Source: Candidatus Avimuribaculum pullicola
GTDB lineage: Bacteria > Bacteroidota > Bacteroidia > Bacteroidales > Muribaculaceae
Assembly (NCBI GenBank): GCA_018716295.1
Contig: DVKC01000012.1
Location: 62,001-126,000, forward strand
Reading direction: 5' to 3'
DNA length: 64,000 nucleotides
Part shown: positions 8,766 to 15,813 of the stretch, in pieces
Numbering within the stretch: position 1 is the stretch's first letter
Layout of the letters: each line of letters starts with the position of its first letter
Position numbers and translations under genes: made by a program
The notes under the pieces: generated by a model
Seen by the model: only the letters and a program-made list of their open reading frames with translations
Databases searched by the model: none
Told to the model about the DNA's origin: nothing

Positions 8766-9395
8766 ATGACACTCCTGCGCCATATACTCGCAGCAATGCT
8801 CATCGCAATGCTCGCTGCCACAGCCTGCGCTGCCGATGGCGAGTATTACGGCGACACTCCGCCAGCACAGGCTCCAATATTGCCAGGCTACTCGATAGAG
8901 CATATACGTCAACGCCTTGCCGAGTCACCACTACAACCAATCGAAGGTATATGGGAATACCCCGAAGAGATGATGACCATCGTGGTCGAACAATTCTCAT
9001 CACCGCAATTTTCCCACAAGCTGAAATACCGCATCGTGTTGCTCGACAGCGAAGACATGTCGTTACTGCCAGGGACTGTGATTGGGTACATTGCCGAAAG
9101 TGCCGATGACAAGAAATTCCAACTTTGGCTCTACAGCCAACAAGACGGGTTGAAGCTGCTTGGCCCGAGCCAATGTGTCGCCACGCTACAAGATGGCAAC
9201 ACATCGCTCATTTTCAAGCGCGGGAGCCTCAAAATGCGTGTACGTTTCAACCTCACACGCTTCCTCCCGCGGCTGTTCCGCTTCATCTCGGTTTCGCCAT
9301 ATATCGACAAAGAAGAATTGCCCATAGGGTTCAGCAAAGTCTATCCAGCGTATGACGACAACGAAAGTATGCACCATGAAATAAGATACTTATGA
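8766..9395 (+). CDS. Conserved Bacteroidales exported protein, function unknown
   Basis: 209 residues with a clear signal peptide (MTLLRHILAAMLIAMLAATACAADG). I do not recognise a named domain. The mature part contains IEGIWEYPEEMMTIVVEQF and an aromatic-rich beta pattern up to about 175, suggesting a small beta fold, possibly calycin-like. It starts 3 bases after the DUF3078 stop and overlaps the next gene by four bases (ATGA), so the three are probably translationally linked. A Cys in the signal region (ATACAAD) could be read as a lipobox, but the positions around it fit only weakly. Confidence 0.75.
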   Translation: MTLLRHILAAMLIAMLAATACAADGEYYGDTPPAQAPILPGYSIEHIRQRLAESPLQPIEGIWEYPEEMMTIVVEQFSSPQFSHKLKYRIVLLDSEDMSLLPGTVIGYIAESADDKKFQLWLYSQQDGLKLLGPSQCVATLQDGNTSLIFKRGSLKMRVRFNLTRFLPRLFRFISVSPYIDKEELPIGFSKVYPAYDDNESMHHEIRYL

Positions 9396-9898
9396 CAAAC
9401 CGCATTATCGCAACCTTGATTGTTGCAACCTCAATAGCTTCGATGGCACTTTCACGCACCCTCGTTCCAAGCACACGCGATGTAGAATTTCTTGTGGCCG
9501 ATAGCATCTCGACACAGGTCGAAACCGACTCCACAACATCGGCTGCCACACAGCAATTGCCGCCATTCGACGAAAATGCCGTCACACTCCGCAGCTTCAA
9601 CAAGCGTGTGGCCGACAATTATGAAACATTCTTTGTCCAAAACAATACCCAATTCACTCTCGCTGGCATAACATTGCTACTGCGATACACCGACATCAAC
9701 GGCACACTTCTCCACGAACGTACCATGCACATTCCATGCGAATTACTCCCTGGCAGGTCAAGGCAAGTATCAATCAATTCATTTGACCGCCAGCACTTAT
9801 TTTATTACTATCTAAGCGGGAAACCTCGCAAAAGTGCCACAGCATTCAAAGTTTCGGCTCGACTTATTGGCTACGACATATCGATACTGCGCCCCTGA
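9392..9898 (+). CDS. Conserved Bacteroidales exported protein, function unknown
   Basis: 168 residues, signal peptide about 1-21 (IIATLIVATSIASMALS). A Thr/Ser-rich linker is followed by a compact beta-rich domain (about 65-168) with NNTQFTLAGITLLLRYTDING and a GYDISI end. The alternating strands and the phrase about a tripartite local comparison (native residues followed by a strand pair) resemble small Ig-like or FxLYD-type periplasmic domains; I cannot assign a family with certainty. It overlaps the previous gene by ATGA and closes the operon. Confidence 0.72.
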   Translation: MTNRIIATLIVATSIASMALSRTLVPSTRDVEFLVADSISTQVETDSTTSAATQQLPPFDENAVTLRSFNKRVADNYETFFVQNNTQFTLAGITLLLRYTDINGTLLHERTMHIPCELLPGRSRQVSINSFDRQHLFYYYLSGKPRKSATAFKVSARLIGYDISILRP

Positions 9899-9919
9899 AC
9901 AACAATAACCACCTATACC

Positions 9920-9957
9920 AAAAAAAATCCATGAACCTGCTCACGCAGGCTCATGGA
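9920..9957 (-). terminator. Intrinsic terminator for the ECF/DUF1893 operon
   Basis: TCCATGAACCTGC and GCAGGCTCATGGA (9928-9956) form a 13-bp stem with one mismatch and a four-base loop. The run of A on the plus-strand left side is the U-tract on the minus strand, so it ends the minus-strand operon whose last codon is at 10030. The plus-strand operon ending at 9898 gets no U-tract from it. Confidence 0.8.
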
Positions 9958-10029
9958 CAAAGTGGTAAGTCGTAGTGTATAGAGTTATTTCCTTTATTAT
10001 GAAACCAATAACTTATTGTATAATGCGTG

Positions 10030-10545
10030 TTATGAAAGCTTCTTTATAACCAAGTAGCCTGCAACGATTTGTAACAATATTCCTGGCAAACCTATTGTGA
10101 GGTCTTGCACGGCTGCGGTCAATGATGCTGTCATACCCCACTCGATGAGCGAGCCTACAAGCTGATAAGCAACGACCACTGCGGCTACCGTGAGAATGCC
10201 GAAGTATTGCTTGAACACCTTTGTGGCAACAGTTGCTGCTGCAACTATCAATGCCGACTTGACGAGAATGATAGGCAACATGGCTGCACCTGGCATACCG
10301 AATAGCAGGTTGTTAATCACTGGCGAAGCTACGGCAGTGAGCAATCCCACTTTCCAACCATACTTGTAAGCCGCAACCAGCGTAAAGAAATAAATAGGCA
10401 ACCACGTGAGCCCACCTTGTGGTAACAAGTGGCACAACTGCGGCAGCAAAATATTGCCAACGACAAACAAGGCCGCAAACAAATAGGTTCTCAATTCTTT
10501 GTAACCAAACGTATAAAGTTTGATACTTTGTGTAGTAGTCATCAT
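10030..10545 (-). CDS. ECF transporter S component
   Basis: 171 residues with five to six hydrophobic helices and almost no soluble part. Features typical of the S (substrate-capture) subunit of energy-coupling-factor vitamin importers are a short polar N-terminus, then LFAALFVVGNILLPQLCHLLP, and the inner PGAAMLPIILVKSALIV. The ECF ATPases and T subunit are not in the window, so it must use a shared module elsewhere. The substrate is undetermined. It is the second gene of a minus-strand operon, 16 bases after the DUF1893 gene. Confidence 0.82.
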   Translation of the reverse strand: MMTTTQSIKLYTFGYKELRTYLFAALFVVGNILLPQLCHLLPQGGLTWLPIYFFTLVAAYKYGWKVGLLTAVASPVINNLLFGMPGAAMLPIILVKSALIVAAATVATKVFKQYFGILTVAAVVVAYQLVGSLIEWGMTASLTAAVQDLTIGLPGILLQIVAGYLVIKKLS

Positions 10546-10561
10546 AATTTATATTTTTTTA

Positions 10562-10999
10562 TCATTTGTTCTTGTTGTTTGCCGCCATGTTTGCAACAAA
10601 CCCCTCTATCAGCGGCAATGCCTCCTGGGCTGTCTTGACTTGCGATGTCAATTTCTCGACAGGGCATATATCGTCGCCCGTGCGATTTATTATATTGTCG
10701 GTCACCACATCATAGCTTGTAGCAATTCCCGATTGTTGCAACAATTCAAGTGCTGGACGACTGACAACATCGGTGTGCAACTTTGCCACTCCGCCTAATG
10801 CCATCAGTGCAGCCGCTCCACGACCTACTACCTTGTCGGCAATTATTGCACTGTCGAGCGTCTGAGGGGAATTTTTCAGCAGCTCAAAAAGATCGATGAT
10901 GCCCCGCCTGTAGCATTTCACTATGCCACCATCCTTTTTCAGGATAACACAGGAGAGCGATTCATCGTGCAATATCTTTATCAAACTATCCAAATCCAT
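10562..10999 (-). CDS. DUF1893 domain protein
   Basis: 145 residues, soluble. The domain pattern LIKILHDESLSCVILKKDGG, then ADKVVGRGAAALMALGGV and a C-terminal ICPVEKLT matches DUF1893, a small family with a cytidine-deaminase-like fold and no defined reaction. The Cys in ICPVEK and the VVGRGAA motif are where the deaminase-like site would be. It is the first gene of a two-gene operon with an ECF S component, which hints at a role in handling an imported heterocyclic or vitamin-like compound (inference from context only). Confidence 0.8.
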   Translation of the reverse strand: MDLDSLIKILHDESLSCVILKKDGGIVKCYRRGIIDLFELLKNSPQTLDSAIIADKVVGRGAAALMALGGVAKLHTDVVSRPALELLQQSGIATSYDVVTDNIINRTGDDICPVEKLTSQVKTAQEALPLIEGFVANMAANNKNK

Positions 11000-11021
11000 A
11001 AAAGGGATTATTTTCCACTTG

Positions 11022-11029
11022 CAAAATTA
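11022..11029 (-). promoter_or_regulatory. -7 box for the DUF1893/ECF operon
   Basis: The minus strand reads TAATTTTG (TAnnTTTG), 23 bases upstream of the start codon at 10999. Confidence 0.45.
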
Positions 11030-11137
11030 CATTCTCTGCGGCAAAATAAATTATAAAAATTACTTTTTTTGTTACCCGAATTACTGATAATCGCAATTTT
11101 CTTATGTATTATTTTGCGTTTCGCACCCGAAACTGGC

Positions 11138-11839
11138 TCAATTGGCTTTTATCTCAAACGTCGAAAAAGCCATGGTCAACGCATCAACCGTAAGAACCCG
11201 GTCGGTAAGCAGTTCACCAATACCCGACAGCAATTTCAACACCTCGGTAGCCTGTATCGACCCCACTATACCAGCCACGGCACCAAGCACTCCATACTGG
11301 TCGGCGGCAGGAGCATTAGCTTCGGGCGGTACAAACAGGTCACGCAGCGTGGCACTACCTGGAACGATAGTCATCACATTGCCCGCAAACTCATTAATAG
11401 CTCCATGCACAAGCGGGATTTTCGCTGCTACACATATATCATTGATCGCAAACTTGGAAGAAAAATTGTCGGTACAATCCACAACCACGTCGCAACCCTC
11501 AAGCAACGAACTGGCATTCTCGGCACAAAACCGGACACGGTGTGCCGTCACTTCAACATCGGGATTAATCGCCTTTATTTTATCTTGCGCCGACAGCACT
11601 TTAGGGCGATGAACATCGCTTGTATAATGCAATACCTGACGTTGCAGATTGGAAAAATCCACAACATCATCATCAACAATCGACAGATGCCCCACCCCGG
11701 CCGCAGCAAGATATAGTGCGACAGGCGAACCCAATCCGCCAACACCTATTATCAACACATGCGACCTCAACAGCCGCATCTGCCCCTCACGCCCCAACTG
11801 CGGCAACATTATGTGACGTTTATACCTGTTCTCATCCAT
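11138..11839 (-). CDS. HesA/MoeB/ThiF-family protein lacking zinc and catalytic cysteines
   Basis: 233 residues. The start at 11839 is preferred over one at 11890 because a TATTTTTG promoter box (11858-11865) lies inside the longer version. The Rossmann motif VGGLGSP (after LIIG), the NLQRQ element and VVDCTDNF are intact, so ATP binding and adenylation of a ubiquitin-like C-terminus are plausible. However, the CxxC zinc knuckle after the crossover loop is replaced (ATLRDLFVPPEANAP), the usual active-site Cys before GVLG is absent (ADQYGVLG), and there is no C-terminal CxxC. Family members of this type act on MoaD/ThiS-like carriers. No thi, moe or mec gene is adjacent. It may be a divergent adenylyltransferase or a non-catalytic paralogue. 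Confidence 0.85.
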   Translation of the reverse strand: MDENRYKRHIMLPQLGREGQMRLLRSHVLIIGVGGLGSPVALYLAAAGVGHLSIVDDDVVDFSNLQRQVLHYTSDVHRPKVLSAQDKIKAINPDVEVTAHRVRFCAENASSLLEGCDVVVDCTDNFSSKFAINDICVAAKIPLVHGAINEFAGNVMTIVPGSATLRDLFVPPEANAPAADQYGVLGAVAGIVGSIQATEVLKLLSGIGELLTDRVLTVDALTMAFSTFEIKAN

Positions 11840-11857
11840 AGCAAAACAATTTCCCCG

Positions 11858-11865
11858 CAAAAATA
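11858..11865 (-). promoter_or_regulatory. -7 box for the ThiF-like gene
   Basis: The minus strand reads TATTTTTG, 19 bases upstream of the start at 11839. It supports that start codon. Confidence 0.45.
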
Positions 11866-11949
11866 GCAAATTCCCCTCAAAAACTGCCACCCACGCTCTT
11901 TGTCAAGACAGGCGGCGGCTCGGCAATGCTAAAAATCAGCAAGCTGTTT

Positions 11950-11981
11950 TTTGCTATTGCGCTCGCCTTGCACTATCTTTG
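11950..11981 (+). promoter_or_regulatory. Promoter for the legB, ATP-grasp, neuB operon
   Basis: TTTG (11950-11953), 20 bases, then TATCTTTG (11974-11981): a good Bacteroidetes -33/-7 pair, 24 bases before the legB start. Confidence 0.6.
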
Positions 11982-12005
11982 CCATAAGAAAATTTACGGC
12001 TTTAT

Positions 12006-12983
12006 ATGGAGAAAATTCTTGTGACTGGTGCCGACGGATTCATCGGTTCGCACTTGGTTGAACTATTGCTTGCCGAGGGGTATAGCGTCAGGGCATTAAG
12101 CCAATACAACTCATTCAATTACTGGGGCTGGCTCGACGACATCAGACATCCGCGGCTTGAGGTGGTGTGCGGCGACGTGCGCGACCCCAACTATTGCCGC
12201 CACATCACACGTGGCTGCGACACAGTGCTACACTTGGCCGCGCTCATTGCTATCCCTTATAGCTACACAGCCCCCGACAGCTATGTTGACACCAACATTC
12301 GTGGCACACTCAATATATGCCAAGCCGCCCGCGACGAGGGGGTGCGCCGCATCGTCGTCACTTCTACAAGCGAGGTATATGGCACGGCCCAATATGTGCC
12401 TATCGATGAGAAACACCCACGGCAGCCACAATCGCCCTACTCGGCAACAAAAATCGGTGCCGACGCCATAGCCAAGAGTTTCTTCAATGCTTTCGGACTG
12501 CCTGTGGTAATCGCACGCCCGTTCAACACCTACGGGCCTCGCCAAAGCGCACGTGCCATCATTCCAACGATCATCACACAGATAGCCAACGGGGCTACCG
12601 AGATAAAAGTGGGTGACTTGACTCCAACGCGCGACTTCAACTATGTGCGCGACACTTGCCGTGGCTTCCTGGCACTTGCTCGTACCGAGGGAATCGACGG
12701 CGAAGAAATCAATATTTGTACAGGAACCGAAATATCCATGGCCGACACATTGCAACTGATTGCCGACTTGATGGGGGCGAATGTGCAATGGGTACAAGAT
12801 GAGCAACGATTGCGACCAAGCAAGAGCGAGGTGTTCCGGCTGCTCGGCGACAACACAAAAATCAAGCAACTCACCGACTGGCAACCAACCTACTCGCTGC
12901 GCGACGGACTGACCGAAACCATCAAGTGGTTCAGCGACCCCAGTAACCTTGCAAAATATAAATCGGGCATATATAACCAATAA
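12006..12983 (+). CDS. legB: NAD-dependent sugar 4,6-dehydratase, LegB-like
   Basis: 325 residues, extended SDR. It has GADGFIGS (8-15) for NAD binding, the YNSFNYWGWLDDI segment that is characteristic of LegB-type enzymes, the SDR Tyr-Lys pair in PYSATK, and RPFNTYGPRQSARAIIPTII. LegB converts a nucleotide-linked GlcNAc to the 4-keto-6-deoxy sugar, the first step toward legionaminic acid. The ATP-grasp gene follows after 15 bases and a nonulosonic acid synthase after that. The expected aminotransferase, N-acyltransferase, hydrolysing epimerase and CMP-transferase genes are not in the window. Confidence 0.85.
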   Translation: MEKILVTGADGFIGSHLVELLLAEGYSVRALSQYNSFNYWGWLDDIRHPRLEVVCGDVRDPNYCRHITRGCDTVLHLAALIAIPYSYTAPDSYVDTNIRGTLNICQAARDEGVRRIVVTSTSEVYGTAQYVPIDEKHPRQPQSPYSATKIGADAIAKSFFNAFGLPVVIARPFNTYGPRQSARAIIPTIITQIANGATEIKVGDLTPTRDFNYVRDTCRGFLALARTEGIDGEEINICTGTEISMADTLQLIADLMGANVQWVQDEQRLRPSKSEVFRLLGDNTKIKQLTDWQPTYSLRDGLTETIKWFSDPSNLAKYKSGIYNQ

Positions 12984-12998
12984 CACACCATCACAACT

Positions 12999-13985
12999 AT
13001 GGATGAATGTTTCCAGTGCCGCCGCAACACTAATATATTATTCCTGGGAGGTGCCAAACGCGTGTCGATGGCCGAACAATTGGTCAAGGCGGGCAAAGAC
13101 TTGGGCATGGTGGTATCGATATTCAGCCACGAACTTAACGAATGCGAACCGATAGCATCGGTCGGAAAAGTTATCGTTGGCAGCAAATATACTTCACCCA
13201 ACATTGATGATGAGCTTGATGAAATCATCGCCACGCACGACATACACATCGTGCTGCCGTTCATCGACCCTGCCATCGAGGTGGCTGCGCGATGCCAAGT
13301 GCGACACCCCGAGGTGTTCGTGCCTGTGCCATCGGCCGACGTGGCACGCAGCATGTTCGACAAAATATCATCGGCACAGCTGTTTGAACAACTCGGCATA
13401 CCAGTACCCAAGACCTATACTGCTGCTGGCGACCTGCAATACCCTGCCATCTTAAAGCCCCGCCACGGCTCGGCATCAAAGGGCATAATAGTAGCTTACA
13501 ACCACGACGACTTAAAGCAAGCCTCGGGAAACATCGATGAAAATTACTTGGTACAGCAGTATATCGCCGAACGCGAAGAATACACCATCGATTGCTACGT
13601 CGGCACTCAAGATGGCGAGGTGAAGTGCGCCGTGCCACGGTTGCGCATTGCCACAGCTGGCGGCGAAGTGACAAAAACCGAAACACGCCACATACCACAA
13701 CTCGAAGCTACGGCTCGCGACACATTGAAACTGTTAAAACTAAAGGGTGCTGTCACCTTGCAATTCATGCGCGACCTCCAGAATAGCCGCTTCTTGCTCA
13801 TGGAAGTGAACCCGCGGCTTGGCGGCGGCGTAATATGCTCAATATATGCAGGTGCCAACATACCCCGTATGATACTCGAAGAAAGCATTGGCTTCAATGC
13901 CGTCCCTGCCCACGACTGGAACGAGGGTGTGCTTATGACGAGATACATGAAAGAAGTGGTATTTTTCAACAACAATATTATATGA
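12999..13985 (+). CDS. ATP-grasp enzyme in a nonulosonic acid operon
   Basis: 328 residues. The N-terminus is a Rossmann-like pre-ATP-grasp domain (NILFLGGAKRVSMAEQLVKA). The ATP-grasp core has FDKISSAQLFEQLGIPVP, the lysine strand AILKPRHGSASKG and the metal-binding FLLMEVNPRLGGG, so it should be a functional carboxylate-amine or carboxylate-thiol ligase of the CarB-like group. The substrate is unknown. Its position between legB and neuB, with a four-base ATGA overlap with neuB, suggests that it decorates a nonulosonic acid or its precursor, for instance by adding an amino acid (inference). Confidence 0.82.
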   Translation: MDECFQCRRNTNILFLGGAKRVSMAEQLVKAGKDLGMVVSIFSHELNECEPIASVGKVIVGSKYTSPNIDDELDEIIATHDIHIVLPFIDPAIEVAARCQVRHPEVFVPVPSADVARSMFDKISSAQLFEQLGIPVPKTYTAAGDLQYPAILKPRHGSASKGIIVAYNHDDLKQASGNIDENYLVQQYIAEREEYTIDCYVGTQDGEVKCAVPRLRIATAGGEVTKTETRHIPQLEATARDTLKLLKLKGAVTLQFMRDLQNSRFLLMEVNPRLGGGVICSIYAGANIPRMILEESIGFNAVPAHDWNEGVLMTRYMKEVVFFNNNII

Positions 13986-14989
13986 GCAAGCATGTGATTA
14001 TTATAGCCGAAGCTGGCGTAAACCACAACGGCAACTACCAGATGGCAGTGGAAATGATACACAAAGCCCACGAAGCTGGTGCCGACTATGTGAAATTCCA
14101 GACGGCCGTACCCGAACTCGTGATTTCATCGATTGCACCTAAAGCCGAGTACCAAAAGGAAACCACCGGCACCGAGCAAAGCCAGCTCGAAATGTGCCGT
14201 GCCATTCACCTGCCCCTGTCGGCCTACGCGCCACTCAAGCAGGAATGCGACCGCGTGGGCATAGGCTTCATGAGTACGCCGTTCGACCTCGTTTCGATCG
14301 ACACGCTCGAACCGCTCGGCATGGATTATTACAAAATCCCTTCGGGCGAAATCACCAACTTGCCATACTTGCGCAAAATAGCCTCGAAAGGGCGCAAGGT
14401 GATTATGTCAACTGGCATGTGCGAGCTCGATGAGATTGCTGCCGCCATCGACATTCTCACCCGTGGTGGACTAAGGCTCGACGACATCACGCTGCTGCAC
14501 TGCAACACACAGTACCCTACCCCGATGGCCGACGTGAACCTGCTGGCAATGAACCAGCTGGCAAGCCGCTTCGGCACTCAAGTCGGTTATAGCGACCACA
14601 CCGTGGGTATCGAAGTGCCTATCGCCGCCGTAGCTCTCGGCGCGACAGTTATCGAGAAGCATTTCACGCTCGACCGCAATCTGCCCGGCCCCGACCACAA
14701 GGCATCACTCACACCCGGCGAACTGGCAGCAATGGTGACGGCGATACGCAACATCGAGATGGCACTCGGCGATGGCAACAAGCACGTCACCGCAAGCGAA
14801 GAACCCAACAAGGTGGTAGCCCGCAAGAGCATCGTAGCCGCCACCGACATCAAGAAAGGCGACCTACTCACCGAACAAAACATCACCGTCAAGCGTCCCG
14901 GCAACGGCATCTCGCCCATGCTGTGGGACAGCGTGATAGGCACCCGCGCCGTCGCCGACTTCCCCCGCGACACCCTCATCACCCTGTAA
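13982..14989 (+). CDS. neuB: N-acetylneuraminate/legionaminate synthase family protein
   Basis: 335 residues from ATG 13982, chosen because it overlaps the preceding stop by ATGA and starts the conserved MSKHVIIIAEAGVNHNG. The TIM barrel contains FMSTPFD, KIPSGEITNLP, STGM, LLHCNTQYP, GYSDHT and EKHFTLD. A SAF antifreeze-like domain (about 275-335) ends with RPGNGISPMLWDSVIG. These enzymes condense phosphoenolpyruvate with a six-carbon 2-acetamido or 2,4-diacetamido sugar. With legB upstream, legionaminate (LegI-type) is more likely than sialate. Product use would be in capsule, LPS or protein glycosylation. Confidence 0.88.
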   Translation: MSKHVIIIAEAGVNHNGNYQMAVEMIHKAHEAGADYVKFQTAVPELVISSIAPKAEYQKETTGTEQSQLEMCRAIHLPLSAYAPLKQECDRVGIGFMSTPFDLVSIDTLEPLGMDYYKIPSGEITNLPYLRKIASKGRKVIMSTGMCELDEIAAAIDILTRGGLRLDDITLLHCNTQYPTPMADVNLLAMNQLASRFGTQVGYSDHTVGIEVPIAAVALGATVIEKHFTLDRNLPGPDHKASLTPGELAAMVTAIRNIEMALGDGNKHVTASEEPNKVVARKSIVAATDIKKGDLLTEQNITVKRPGNGISPMLWDSVIGTRAVADFPRDTLITL

Positions 14990-15019
14990 TAAACAGCAAC
15001 CACGCAAGCAACCTTGCCT

Positions 15020-15048
15020 GTAGAGCCGTCATACCATGGCGGCTCGAT
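15020..15048. repeat. Single copy of the dispersed palindromic repeat
   Basis: Arms GAGCCGTCAT and ATGGCGGCTC as in the doublets at 290 and 2454, 30 bases after the neuB stop. This copy is not paired with an inverted partner. It could form a transcript-end hairpin. Confidence 0.65.
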
Positions 15049-15158
15049 ACCAGCCACCATAAATAAACCTCTGGCACTCACAGCATTGCAACAGCAACAA
15101 GCAATTATTACCCACTCAATCACCCATTCCGCAGGGAATTTTAAGAAATGAACTGTTT

Positions 15159-15186
15159 TTTGTTTGCAATAATATGCCTAAATTTG
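15159..15186 (+). promoter_or_regulatory. Promoter for the Tyr/Ala-repeat protein gene
   Basis: TTTG (15159-15162), 16 bases, then TAAATTTG (15179-15186). The spacer is a little shorter than the usual 19 or so. The start codon is 25 bases further on. Confidence 0.5.
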
Positions 15187-15211
15187 CTGAAACACCAAAT
15201 ATTACAACGAT

Positions 15212-15574
15212 ATGAAACAACTGCTACTTACTTTCGTGATGCTATTGTCATTTGCAATGGGTGCTGTCGCCGACGATAGCGACTATTACCGCCGCAAAGC
15301 CGAAAGCTACACGCGCGAGGCCGAATATTACCAAAAACGTGCCGATAGCTACTACCGTGAAGCCGAGTACCACCTGAAACGTGCCGAAAATTACCAAGAC
15401 GATGCCGCATACTACACCAAACGCGGCGACAGCGACCGCGCACGCACCTACATGCGCTATGCCGAGAACGAACTCGACCGCTACGAAACCCAGTTGCGCT
15501 ATGCACGGCAAGCCGAAGAGAAAGCCGAGGATTACCGCGACAAAGCCGAAGATGCCCTCGACCGGATAGACTAA
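15212..15574 (+). CDS. Small exported helical repeat protein (Tyr/Ala/Glu/Arg-rich)
   Basis: 120 residues. A signal peptide (about 1-20, TFVMLLSFAMGAVAD) precedes a strongly periodic helix. Units of the form YxxxAExYxxxA recur every seven residues from about 24 to 115 (for example AESYTREAEYYQKRADSYYR), with charge alternating between Arg/Lys and Glu/Asp. This predicts a long amphipathic helix or coiled coil in the periplasm with a tyrosine-lined face. I do not recognise a family. It has its own promoter and sits alone between the neuB operon and the DUF4954 gene. Confidence 0.75.
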   Translation: MKQLLLTFVMLLSFAMGAVADDSDYYRRKAESYTREAEYYQKRADSYYREAEYHLKRAENYQDDAAYYTKRGDSDRARTYMRYAENELDRYETQLRYARQAEEKAEDYRDKAEDALDRID

Positions 15575-15687
15575 GGAACTGTTTTGAATTTTGTCAGAAA
15601 AATGTTTGAACAATGAAGCTGCGCGGTTCGTTGTTCATGCTTTGAGCGTCTTTTCGGTCGTTATCGATTATTTTTACTGGCGCATAG

Positions 15688-15718
15688 CTTGCGATTTGTA
15701 GAAATATTGCTACTTTTG
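15688..15718 (+). promoter_or_regulatory. Promoter for the DUF4954 gene
   Basis: TTG at 15689-15691, 19 bases, then TACTTTTG (15711-15718). This leaves a 5' leader of roughly 90 bases before the start codon at 15814. Confidence 0.55.
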
Positions 15719-15813
15719 CGTGAAAAACATATTGAAATAGTATGTAAAATGTGTATAATCCGTAAGGCATGCAAGTCATAACCAAGCATGCCCCGCATAA
15801 GAAAACATGAAAT

